This document shows, one piece after another, positions 9,465-16,147 of a DNA stretch of 64,000 bases. Numbering within the stretch: position 1 is the stretch's first letter; each line of letters starts with the position of its first letter. Source of the stretch: Bacillota bacterium. GTDB lineage: Bacteria; Bacillota; Clostridia; Oscillospirales; Ruminococcaceae. A program made the position numbers and the translations under genes. Under the pieces are notes generated by a model that ran no database searches, had not been told where the DNA came from, and saw only the letters and a list, made by a program, of their open reading frames with translations. The DNA is taken from the NCBI GenBank assembly GCA_023396225.1, contig JAEWWT010000025.1:69926-133925 (forward strand). Reading direction: 5' to 3'.

Positions 9465-9595
9465 TATTATGACCATGCTTCCGTAGGAAGCATCCTCCCA
9501 TCTTTGATGTTTTATTTGTTTTTTGTTAATCAAAATTTCGAACGGCAGTTTGAAAAAAACAAAACTCGTAGATTGAAAGAGTAATCTTTCAATCT
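9465..9595 (-). promoter_or_regulatory. Structured leader, copy A, of the acetyltransferase gene
   Basis: Reading on the minus strand there is an 11-bp perfect hairpin (AGATTGAAAGA/TCTTTCAATCT), then ACGAGTTTTGT and a TTTCAAAC-tgcc-GTTCGAAA hairpin. After these come a partner A/C-rich strand ending AAAACAT, GGGAGGA, and a TGCTTCC-tac-GGAAGCA hairpin lying between Shine-Dalgarno and the start codon. The same architecture occurs at 11805-11951 and 62382-62511. Confidence 0.65.
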
Positions 9596-9681
9596 TTACA
9601 CTTCACTTTCGGATTTGTCAGTGAATTTAAGTATACTATTCAAAAGAACATAAGTCAACATTATCATGATACCATAAGTTG

Positions 9682-9713
9682 AAATACCTGTACTTTTACA
9701 GGTATTTTTTTTT
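9682..9713 (+). terminator. Intrinsic terminator or attenuator in front of yabP
   Basis: AATACCTGTA (9683-9692) pairs perfectly with TACAGGTATT (9697-9706) over a CTTT loop and is followed by nine T residues. No plus-strand gene lies upstream, so it either attenuates yabP or ends a short unrecognised transcript. Confidence 0.8.
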
Positions 9714-9750
9714 AAACTCCTGCATATCAGTATAAAAAGGAGTGTTGTAA

Positions 9751-10041
9751 ATGAATGAAGTTAATTCAAAAAACAGTCAGGCATTGGTACATAATATAAT
9801 TCTTGAGGGCAGAAAAAAGCTTTCTGTTTCGGGTGTAACCGATGTCGACCACTTTGACGAGGAAACCGTTCTGCTGTATACTCACCTCGGTGAGCTTACT
9901 GTCACAGGAAAAAATCTTCACGTCAATGAGCTTTCTGTTGAATCAGGCGACATGAGCATTGAGGGGGATATATGGTCAATTGTTTACGGCGATAAGGACA
10001 GGCGTTCTCCGTTGTCCTTTTTCGGCAAAATTTTCAGATAG
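9751..10041 (+). CDS. yabP: Sporulation protein YabP
   Basis: This 96-residue protein of the YabP/YqfC family is a mother-cell protein needed for spore cortex/coat assembly. It shows the family features HNIILEGRKKLSVSGVTDVDHFDEE, then VLLYTHLGELTVTGKNLHV and the ending VESGDMSIEGDIWSIVYG, which form a small beta-rich fold. An AAAAGGAG site lies upstream. It starts the yabP-yabQ-divIC-yabR cluster, the same order as in Bacillus subtilis, which supports the call. Confidence 0.95.
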   Translation: MNEVNSKNSQALVHNIILEGRKKLSVSGVTDVDHFDEETVLLYTHLGELTVTGKNLHVNELSVESGDMSIEGDIWSIVYGDKDRRSPLSFFGKIFR

Positions 10042-10056
10042 TGCGGCGGTGATGAT

Positions 10057-10578
10057 TTGGGTATTGAAACTTTTTTTGATATTTCCGAACAGGTCATGCT
10101 GTTTCTGCTTGCGGTGCTTGTCGGGGCGGGACTTGGAGTTCTGTATGATGTGTTCAGGCTTGTAAGAGTTGTATTTCCGCCTGCAAAAAAATCCGGTATG
10201 GTTACGTTTATGGACGTGCTTTTCTGGCTCATATATGCGTTTGTTATCTTTTTTTATTCCGTTCAGTACGGCAGGGGACAGGTAAGGTTCTTTTTCTTTG
10301 TTGGCTCTGTGCTAGGGTTTGTGCTTTATATTGTTACCGTCGGAAATGTCGTTATGGGCATTATAAGAAATGTAGTAAGTGTAATTGTAAAGATACTACG
10401 CTTTGTATACTCGTTCACTTTAAAACCAATAGTAAAATTACTGCGCCTTTTATACCAAAAAGAATCTGAGGTTTTTGTGCGAACATATAAAAATTCTGCA
10501 AAAGCTCCTATAAGTTTTTGGAATCTATTGAAAAAGCTTACTGCTATGTTGTATAATAAAAAAGCTAAGCTAAAGTAA
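10057..10578 (+). CDS. yabQ: Spore cortex biosynthesis protein YabQ
   Basis: This 173-residue integral membrane protein has four predicted hydrophobic segments, at about residues 10-30, 50-70, 78-100 and 105-130. The start is a TTG at 10057 preceded by GGCGGTGATG, 15 bases after the yabP stop, so the two genes are translationally close. The N-terminal segment LAVLVGAGLGVLYDVFRLVR is typical of YabQ, a mother-cell membrane protein needed for cortex formation. The C-terminus is basic and probably cytoplasmic. Confidence 0.92.
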   Translation: MGIETFFDISEQVMLFLLAVLVGAGLGVLYDVFRLVRVVFPPAKKSGMVTFMDVLFWLIYAFVIFFYSVQYGRGQVRFFFFVGSVLGFVLYIVTVGNVVMGIIRNVVSVIVKILRFVYSFTLKPIVKLLRLLYQKESEVFVRTYKNSAKAPISFWNLLKKLTAMLYNKKAKLK

Positions 10579-10607
10579 TCAATGTATGTTATTGGGGGGT
10601 GGACAGT

Positions 10608-10964
10608 GTGAATCCGGCAGGATCTAAAAAATCTAATGCAGATAAGAAAGCTGTGAAAACACTGTTGTCAGCCAGAAAGAAGAAAAAAAATCCCCTTATG
10701 AACTTTGTAATAAAAGTTTCGGGGCTGATATTTGTTATTTACTGTGCAGGTTCAATAGTTATGACGCAGTATGAAATTGCCGAAAAAGAGCAGCGTATTG
10801 CAGAACTCGATCAGAAAAAGGTTGATCTGCAGGAGCAGAATGACGAATATCAAAGCATTCTTAGTGAAGAAGACGAACGTGAGTATATGGAGCGTATAGC
10901 AGTAGAGGTTCTTGGATATGCTTATCCTACGGAACTGCGTTTTTACGATACGTCCAGAAACTGA
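10608..10964 (+). CDS. divIC: Septum formation initiator DivIC/FtsB-like protein
   Basis: This 118-residue bitopic division protein has a basic cytoplasmic N-terminus (KKAVKTLLSARKKKK), one membrane segment (LIFVIYCAGSIVMT) and an extracytoplasmic coiled coil (EIAEKEQRIAELDQKKVDLQ). It ends in the conserved A-x-x-x-LGYAYPTELRFYD region seen in DivIC. In the divisome it pairs with FtsL and DivIB. The GTG at 10608, seven bases behind GGGGGGTGG, is preferred to the GTG at 10599, which sits on the Shine-Dalgarno itself. The position after yabQ matches Bacillus. Confidence 0.9.
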   Translation: MNPAGSKKSNADKKAVKTLLSARKKKKNPLMNFVIKVSGLIFVIYCAGSIVMTQYEIAEKEQRIAELDQKKVDLQEQNDEYQSILSEEDEREYMERIAVEVLGYAYPTELRFYDTSRN

Positions 10965-11030
10965 TCAGGAATAGATCCCGTTTTAATTGGGATACTATAA
11001 ATATTTTACGAGAGGATTTTTAAATTTCTT

Positions 11031-11495
11031 ATGCAACTGGAAGTAGGAAAAATTTATGAGGGTAAGGTTACCGGAATTACAAAGTTCGGCGCTTTTGTTG
11101 AGCTTGAACCGGGAACAACAGGCATGGTACATATAAGCGAGGTTGCAAACTCGTTTGTAAGTGAAATCAAAGATCATCTCACAGATGGTCAGCAGGTCAA
11201 GGTTAAGGTTCTCTCTGTCGGGGATGACGGAAAGATTTCTCTTTCCATAAAGAAAGCCGTTGATAACCCGCCGCCTCAGCGCAGACCATTTAACAAAAGC
11301 AACGATAATGCTCAGGGCGGACGCAGGTTCAACAACAGGGGTGGAAACTTCCAGCAGCAGGATAGAACTCCGCCGACACCTGAAGCTGCTTTTGAGGATA
11401 TGCTCAATAAGTTTAAGCAGAATTCCGATGAGCGTATGGTTGATATAAAGAGAAATATGGAAAACAAGCGCAAGAGTACCCGTCGCAAAGGCTAA
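11031..11495 (+). CDS. yabR: S1-domain RNA-binding protein YabR
   Basis: This 154-residue protein has a single S1 domain at residues 1-70 (EVGKIYEGKVTGITKFGAFVELEPGTTGMVHISEV ... VKVKVLSVGDDGKISLSIK, given here in parts). After it comes an Arg/Gly/Gln/Asn-rich tail (RRFNNRGG, FQQQ) and a short helical end rich in Lys and Arg. The S1 fold binds single-stranded RNA. The role of YabR/GSP13-type proteins is not settled, though related proteins associate with ribosomes. It is the last gene of the yabP cluster and is followed by a terminator. Confidence 0.9.
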   Translation: MQLEVGKIYEGKVTGITKFGAFVELEPGTTGMVHISEVANSFVSEIKDHLTDGQQVKVKVLSVGDDGKISLSIKKAVDNPPPQRRPFNKSNDNAQGGRRFNNRGGNFQQQDRTPPTPEAAFEDMLNKFKQNSDERMVDIKRNMENKRKSTRRKG

Positions 11496-11523
11496 GTTTT
11501 CATAAGGTAAATATAAAATAATC

Positions 11524-11570
11524 AGGCTATGCTGTCAGATTTTTCTGACGGTATAGCCTTGTTTTTATTT
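11524..11570 (+). terminator. Intrinsic terminator after yabR
   Basis: AGGCTATGCTGTCAGA (11524-11539) pairs with TCTGACGGTATAGCCT over a short T loop, with two non-Watson-Crick positions. It is followed by GTTTTTATTTT and overlaps the end of the convergent Smr gene. Confidence 0.88.
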
Positions 11571-11804
11571 TAATAGAAAAATGGTTGTACCCTGATTAAG
11601 GCTCATAATTTTTCTGTCAATTCGTTTATGGTTATAAGTTACTCTGACATATTTCAAAAGGGCAGTTCCTCTGTTGCAGCCATGGATGACAGTAACCTCC
11701 TTTGTCGTTTTCGGAAGCCCGTTGAGAAAGCTGTCAAGGTATTTTTTTGCTTCGCTTACAGTAAAACTGTGAAGGTCTATTTCTGCATTTGCAATCAAGG
11801 ACAT
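11565..11804 (-). CDS. Small Smr-domain protein
   Basis: The protein has 79 residues counted from the ATG at 11804 and consists of an Smr (small MutS-related) domain only. The motifs are IDLHSFTVSEAKKYLDSFL and VTVIHGCNRGTALLKYVR, corresponding to the LDLHG and HGxGxGxL signatures. The second Gly of the latter is replaced, giving HGCNRGTALL. Smr domains of MutS2 are nucleases acting on DNA or RNA at collided ribosomes; free-standing short versions are poorly characterised. The gene is preceded by structured leader copy B. Confidence 0.85.
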   Translation of the reverse strand: MSLIANAEIDLHSFTVSEAKKYLDSFLNGLPKTTKEVTVIHGCNRGTALLKYVRVTYNHKRIDRKIMSLNQGTTIFLLK

Positions 11805-11951
11805 CTTTATGATCATGCTTCCGTAGGAAGCATGCCTCCTCTCTTTGATGTTTTGTGTGTTTTTGCAGCTGAACTGAGTTCAGCTGAGCAAAATTTTGAA
11901 CGGCAGTTCAAAAAGCACAAAACTCGTGTTTGAAAGATTTATCTTACAAAC
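11805..11951 (-). promoter_or_regulatory. Structured leader, copy B, of the Smr gene
   Basis: On the minus strand a GTTTGTAAGAT/ATCTTTCAAAC hairpin is followed by ACGAGTTTTGTG, TTTTGAAC-tgcc-GTTCAAAA and CAGCTGAAC-tca-GTTCAGCTG. Next comes the partner strand CACACAAAAC, then GAGGAGG, a GCATGCTTCC-tac-GGAAGCATG hairpin and the ATG. The layout matches copies A and C, with different stem sequences that keep pairing. Confidence 0.7.
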
Positions 11952-12068
11952 TTTGTCTCCTGTACATAATAATACAATTATATCACAGCACAAACGGAAT
12001 TGCCATACAGAAGAAATATTTTATAATATTCATGTTTTTATATGATACATGTTAATTATCTGAAAAAA

Positions 12069-12097
12069 TTGACGATTAATTGTTGGTATGATATACT
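12069..12097 (+). promoter_or_regulatory. Sigma-A promoter for the formate/nitrite-type channel gene
   Basis: TTGACG (12069-12074), 17 bases, then TATACT (12092-12097), 37 bases before the ATG at 12134. Confidence 0.75.
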
Positions 12098-12133
12098 TAA
12101 CAAAGTTTAAATTCATTCAGGAAGGATCAGCTT

Positions 12134-12757
12134 ATGATTAAATATAAAGACACACTGTTGAAAGCTATTTTGGCAGGCGTAGTTATCGGAATAGGTGGTA
12201 TAGTTTATCTGTCTGTTGAATCCATATATATAGGCTCGGTACTTTTCGGAATAGGACTCTTTGTTATAATGACATTTGGGTTTAATCTTTTTACAGGAAG
12301 GGTTTGCTATGCTCCTCAAAAAGGAGTAAAATACATTTCGGAGCTTGCAGTAATATTTATTGGCAATTTTATCGGAACAGCAATAATGGCACTTCTTGTC
12401 GGTCTCACAAGGAACAACGGCATTGCAGAGAGAGCATTAAAGCTTTGTGAAACAAAACTGGGCGATAATCTTGTTAGTATTCTTATTCTTGCTTTTTTCT
12501 GCGGAATACTTATGTATATTGCGGCAGAAGGCTTTGTCCGTATTGACGGCGACTTTATGAAAGCTCTTGCGGTTTTTCTTCCTGTAGTAGTTTTTATTTT
12601 GGCAGGATTTGAACATGTTATTGCGAATATGTTTTATTTCACATTTGCTGGGGTATGGTCATTGAAAGTAATGCTTTATTTGCTAATAATGACTATTGGG
12701 AACTCACTCGGAGGAATGTTTATTCCTTTTATAATGAAGTTTGTAAAACAAAAGTAA
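12134..12757 (+). CDS. Formate/nitrite transporter (FNT) family channel
   Basis: This 207-residue membrane protein has six hydrophobic segments. FNT signature pieces are FGFNLFTGRV after TM2, AGFEHVIANMFYF (the conserved GFEH...N segment) and IGNSLGGMF at the last helix. The family forms pentameric channels for small monovalent anions such as formate, nitrite or hydrosulfide. Formate export would fit a fermenter, but the substrate cannot be read from this sequence. The protein is shorter than FocA (about 280), mostly in loops and termini. Monocistronic, with its own promoter. Confidence 0.88.
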   Translation: MIKYKDTLLKAILAGVVIGIGGIVYLSVESIYIGSVLFGIGLFVIMTFGFNLFTGRVCYAPQKGVKYISELAVIFIGNFIGTAIMALLVGLTRNNGIAERALKLCETKLGDNLVSILILAFFCGILMYIAAEGFVRIDGDFMKALAVFLPVVVFILAGFEHVIANMFYFTFAGVWSLKVMLYLLIMTIGNSLGGMFIPFIMKFVKQK

Positions 12758-12791
12758 AGAATTTTAAAGTGTCATTGCGTTTCTTTTTCCG

Positions 12792-12820
12792 TTGACTTTT
12801 GCTTATACTATTGTTATACT
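12792..12820 (+). promoter_or_regulatory. Sigma-A promoter for the 108-residue hypothetical gene
   Basis: TTGACT (12792-12797), 17 bases, then TATACT (12815-12820), 41 bases before the ATG at 12861. Confidence 0.75.
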
Positions 12821-12860
12821 TAACTAAAATGATAAATCGGAAGTTACGGAGGTAAGAATT

Positions 12861-13187
12861 ATGGCAAAATATATAATTAGGTTTATGCCAGAATACCATA
12901 GTACTTCTCTTTGGCCTGTTAGTGATAATGCTTATTCTGACTTAGGAATTCCAATTGAATATAAAACAGTTGGACTTTCAGATTTGTTAATGAACAGACT
13001 AGAAAATTTTGACGATAGTATTCTTGGTATCATTGATTGGAATAATCCTGCTGGTGATTCTCCTTTAAACAAAGAGGAAAGAGAATGCATTTACCAGGAA
13101 GGACTTAAACTTTTACAAATGGTAAGAAATGAAATTAGTTCAGATTATGAAGTGATTGATAATCTTGATTGGATAAAACCTGAATAG
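12861..13187 (+). CDS. Hypothetical acidic protein
   Basis: I do not recognise this 108-residue, soluble, acidic protein (MAKYIIRFMPEYHSTSLWPV...). It has no signal peptide, membrane segment or repeat. A GGAGGTAAG Shine-Dalgarno and a good promoter show that it is a real, independently transcribed gene. Its codons are noticeably A/T-richer than those of flanking genes, which may mean recent acquisition. The length and composition resemble many small immunity-type or unassigned Clostridia proteins, but no function is claimed. Confidence 0.75.
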   Translation: MAKYIIRFMPEYHSTSLWPVSDNAYSDLGIPIEYKTVGLSDLLMNRLENFDDSILGIIDWNNPAGDSPLNKEERECIYQEGLKLLQMVRNEISSDYEVIDNLDWIKPE

Positions 13188-13212
13188 AGTTTCAAATCCC
13201 TACTTGTCGGTG

Positions 13213-13269
13213 ATATGATAACAAAATACGGAGAAGAAACCAAGTCTTCTCCGTATTTTGTTATCATAT
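13213..13269. repeat. Perfect 25-bp inverted repeat
   Basis: Bases 13213-13237 are the exact reverse complement of 13245-13269, with a 7-base AACCAAG loop. The stem is followed on the plus strand by A residues rather than T, so it is not a canonical terminator for the upstream gene. Confidence 0.85.
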
Positions 13270-13271
13270 GC

Positions 13272-13303
13272 AAAAAAATAAAGGGTATCATCTGATACCC
13301 TTT
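13272..13303 (-). terminator. Intrinsic terminator of rpsT
   Basis: On the minus strand AAAGGGTATCA pairs with TGATACCCTTT (11 bp) and is followed by ATTTTTTT. It lies 11 bases past the rpsT stop. Confidence 0.88.
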
Positions 13304-13313
13304 AAAAATTCAA

Positions 13314-13577
13314 TTAAGCGTTAGCACTGTTGAGCTTCTTAGCAAGCTGTGACTTCTTTCTGTCAGCAGTCTTCTTGTGCATTATACCCTTAGCAGCAGC
13401 CTGGTCAACCTTCTTGATAGCAAGCTTGATTGCAGCTTCTTTATCTTCAGCTCCTGTTGTAACAGCAGCATCAGCATTCTTTAAAACTGTTTTAAGATTT
13501 GTCTTAACAATCTTATTCTGCATAGTCTTGGTGTTGATTACCTTAACTCTCTTCTTAGCGGATTTAATGTTTGGCAT
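13314..13577 (-). CDS. rpsT: 30S ribosomal protein S20
   Basis: This 87-residue basic, helical primary rRNA-binding protein of the small subunit has the family start MPNIKSAKKRVKV and the internal motif DQAAAKGIMHKKTADRKKSQ, which matches the conserved KGIIHKNxAARKKS region. It binds 16S rRNA early in assembly. A GAGGAGG site lies nine bases before the ATG. The gene is monocistronic, with a sigma-A promoter at 13744-13772 and a roughly 160-base leader with strong predicted structure, which suggests autogenous control. Confidence 0.97.
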   Translation of the reverse strand: MPNIKSAKKRVKVINTKTMQNKIVKTNLKTVLKNADAAVTTGAEDKEAAIKLAIKKVDQAAAKGIMHKKTADRKKSQLAKKLNSANA

Positions 13578-13737
13578 TTAAAAACACCTCCTCATATTTC
13601 TTGATCTTTTGGTCATAATAGCAACAGCAAATGTTAAAACATGAACTGCGCTTGACGATAAGGCCTTTACCGAAACCAGACACGGATTGTTCCGCAGAGT
13701 GTAATGACCCACTCTATAGGCATTTTATCGTAGCCTG
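13578..13737 (-). promoter_or_regulatory. Structured leader of rpsT
   Basis: Read on the minus strand, CGATAA...GCC (13719-13730) pairs with GGC...TTATCG (13656-13664) and encloses an AGAGTG/CACTCT hairpin and a second stem. This multi-branched 5' leader is what would be expected if S20 represses its own mRNA. The assignment is inferred from pairing only. Confidence 0.55.
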
Positions 13738-13743
13738 AATTTT

Positions 13744-13772
13744 ATTTTAACATTTTAATTCAGATTTTGCAA
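13744..13772 (-). promoter_or_regulatory. Sigma-A promoter of rpsT
   Basis: On the minus strand TTGCAA (13767-13772), 17 bases, then TAAAAT (13744-13749). Confidence 0.7.
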
Positions 13773-13812
13773 TAGCTTTTTTAAAAAAATTTATATTTTT
13801 TGTTGTTTTGAT

Positions 13813-13929
13813 TTAGGACAGTACCGCACAAAGCCTCAGTCAGCGTTTTGACGATTTGAGAAATAGCGAAAATACGTTACTGAGAATGTTCTTAAATCGA
13901 CAGAAACGTATGGTGCTGTATTGCCTTAA
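13813..13929 (-). repeat. 117-bp palindromic MITE-like repeat, copy 1
   Basis: Imperfect terminal inverted repeats (TTAGGACAGTACCGCAC at one end, GTGCTGTATTGCCTTAA at the other) border internal arms that also pair. It is one of four homologous copies and lies between rpsT and gpr. Orientation is set as minus relative to copies 2 and 3. Confidence 0.85.
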
Positions 13930-13974
13930 TATGTTACGGAAAACTGTTATAAAACAGAAAGGATGGAGATTGAA

Positions 13975-14829
13975 ATGTCTATTCGTACCGACCTAGCCGT
14001 TGAAGTAATTGATGATCAAGCGCATAATCTTCCGAAAGGAGTTGCACGGAAACTAAGAAAAAGCTCTGTATGCATGGTTACCGAGATAATTGTTGAGGAT
14101 GAAATGGCAGGGCTTCGTATCGGAAAGCCGAAGGGAAAGTTTATAACCATAGAAACCGATCGTCTTTCTGCACATCCGTCTGATTTTAACGAACAGGCAC
14201 AGAATATAGCCGACGAAATCCGACTGCTTGCAGGTGAAAAAAGCAGTATACTTGTAATCGGACTTGGCAATAATGATATAACACCTGATGCCTTGGGTCC
14301 GCAGGTTATTTCGCAGATAATTGCAACACGTCACCTTGCTGATGAACTGCCCAAAGGGCATGAGCTTGGAAATCTCAAGCCAGTTTCAGCACTTGCAACG
14401 GGAGTTCTCGGTCAGACGGGCATTGAGGTTGCGGAAATTATAAAGGCAATATGCGACAGGACATCCCCTGACTGCGTTGTTGTTATAGATGCGCTTGCAT
14501 GTTCTGATGTTTCAAGACTTGGAACAACAATTCAGCTTACCGATACAGGCATATCACCTGGTTCAGGCGTTCAGAACAGGCGAAAGGAAATATCCGAAAC
14601 AACAGTAGGTGTTCCTGTTATTGCTGTTGGGGTACCGACGGTTGTTGATATGCATACAATTGTAGAGAATATTACAGGTAGCGCACCGGGGAAGCATGTC
14701 CCGAATATGATGGTAACACCTCGTGATATAGACAAGCTTATCGAAAGAACGGCAAAACTGCTTGCATATGCGATAAATAAGGCTGCACAGCCTGATCTGT
14801 CGCTTGAGGACATAACCGCACTTATGTAG
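13975..14829 (+). CDS. gpr: Germination protease GPR
   Basis: This 284-residue aspartic-type endopeptidase of family A25 degrades small acid-soluble spore proteins during germination. It shows the pro-region IRTDLAVE, LGNNDITPDALGP (the conserved Asp-containing motif), VLGQTGIE, VVVIDALAC and GVGVPTVVD-type segments (here AVGVPTVVDMHT). GPR is made in the forespore as a zymogen. I place the start at the ATG at 13975, 11 bases behind AGAAAGGA, not at the in-frame ATG at 13963, which overlaps the ribosome-binding site. spoIIP follows directly, as in Bacillus. Confidence 0.95.
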   Translation: MSIRTDLAVEVIDDQAHNLPKGVARKLRKSSVCMVTEIIVEDEMAGLRIGKPKGKFITIETDRLSAHPSDFNEQAQNIADEIRLLAGEKSSILVIGLGNNDITPDALGPQVISQIIATRHLADELPKGHELGNLKPVSALATGVLGQTGIEVAEIIKAICDRTSPDCVVVIDALACSDVSRLGTTIQLTDTGISPGSGVQNRRKEISETTVGVPVIAVGVPTVVDMHTIVENITGSAPGKHVPNMMVTPRDIDKLIERTAKLLAYAINKAAQPDLSLEDITALM

Positions 14830-14903
14830 CCGCAAAAGAATTTTGCTTCCGTTATCTGCATAACTATTATTATATAATAAATGAAATGACGGGAGGTAAA
14901 GAT

Positions 14904-16130
14904 ATGTCTGCAAAAAGGAAAAAAGCAATAAGATCATTCATACTTTGCCTGCTTGTGTTAATGATATCTCCTCTTATAGTCCTGTCGGTAATATCAATAC
15001 TGCCGTCGGCAATGTCCGCAGTTTTCTATGCTGCGAACAGTTCAGCTGAAATGAACCTTGGCAGTATTGAGTTTGAGGAAAAAGAAAAAGTCGGGGATAC
15101 AACCTTGCAGGAAGTTGTTGATACAACGGTGCAGCAGGTTGATAAAAACATTTCTGAAACAGATACAAAACGGGATAAAGTCAAGGTTTTTTCAGTTGAT
15201 GATACCATGATGCTTTCATATGGGTTCCCTGGAATACCGTCGAGTGAGAATGAAGATATTTATATTCCTGAAAGAGAGGGAACACCAGGACCTGAACCTT
15301 ATCCGGATAAAATAGAAAATCATGACGGAGTTATTCAGTCAGTAACATATGAGAAGTTTACTGGCGGAACGTATATAGACCTTGAAAAAGCGGGACAGGT
15401 GAGGAATGAAACGGATATTTCAAATGAAACGCTTTATGAGGAGAGTATGAAGCCTCCTGACTTCAAGATAGAGCTTAACGGCGAACCGCAGGTGTTAATT
15501 ATGCACACGCATACAACCGAAAGCTTTGAACCGTATGAAAGAGATTTTTTTGACAAGTCTTTTAACTCAAGGACAACGGATATGTCAAAAAGTGTTGTTG
15601 CTGTTGGGGACAGGATTGCGTATGAACTTGAGAAAAAAGGTATAGCCGTTATACATGATACAACCCTGCATGATTATCCGTCATATAATGGCTCATATGA
15701 CAATAGCAGGGAAACTGTGAAAAAAATTCTCAAAGAAAATTCGTCTATTAAAATAGTTTTGGATATACACAGGGATGCTATAGAAAGAGAGGGAGGAGAG
15801 AGGATTGCTCCTGTCACTGAGATAAACGGAAAAAATGCGGCACAGGTAATGCTTATTTCAGGATGTGACGACGGAACGATGAACATGCCTGATTATATGA
15901 AAAACTTCCGTTTTGCCTCACTTTTTCAGCAGCAGATGGAATCAGATTATCCGACACTTACAAGACCTGTTCTGTTTGATTACAGGAAGTACAATCAGGA
16001 TTTAACAACGGGGTCAGTGCTTGTTGAAGTTGGCGGTCATGCGAACAGTATAGACCAGGCAGTTTATTCTGGAGAACTTATCGGGAAGTCACTTGCAGAT
16101 GCGCTTTTGAAGATTGCAAAGGATACATAG
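14904..16130 (+). CDS. spoIIP: Stage II sporulation protein P
   Basis: This 408-residue peptidoglycan hydrolase (amidase and endopeptidase) of the SpoIIDMP engulfment complex has an N-terminal cytoplasmic basic stretch, one membrane segment (FILCLLVLMISPLIVLS) and an extracytoplasmic part. The catalytic domain starts at VLIMHTHTTESF (His ligand/Glu) and continues with VLDIHRDAI and VLVEVGGHAN, the conserved SpoIIP signatures. The ATG at 14904 follows GGGAGGT; an upstream in-frame ATG at 14886 lacks a site. The gpr-spoIIP order is conserved in Firmicutes. Confidence 0.95.
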   Translation: MSAKRKKAIRSFILCLLVLMISPLIVLSVISILPSAMSAVFYAANSSAEMNLGSIEFEEKEKVGDTTLQEVVDTTVQQVDKNISETDTKRDKVKVFSVDDTMMLSYGFPGIPSSENEDIYIPEREGTPGPEPYPDKIENHDGVIQSVTYEKFTGGTYIDLEKAGQVRNETDISNETLYEESMKPPDFKIELNGEPQVLIMHTHTTESFEPYERDFFDKSFNSRTTDMSKSVVAVGDRIAYELEKKGIAVIHDTTLHDYPSYNGSYDNSRETVKKILKENSSIKIVLDIHRDAIEREGGERIAPVTEINGKNAAQVMLISGCDDGTMNMPDYMKNFRFASLFQQQMESDYPTLTRPVLFDYRKYNQDLTTGSVLVEVGGHANSIDQAVYSGELIGKSLADALLKIAKDT

Positions 16131-16147
16131 GAAACAAAGAGGCTGGT

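Noticed and set aside
14563..14937. Minus-strand frames opposite gpr (14563-14937 and neighbours)
   Set aside because: gpr is clearly coding with conserved motifs; the opposite frames show no family features.
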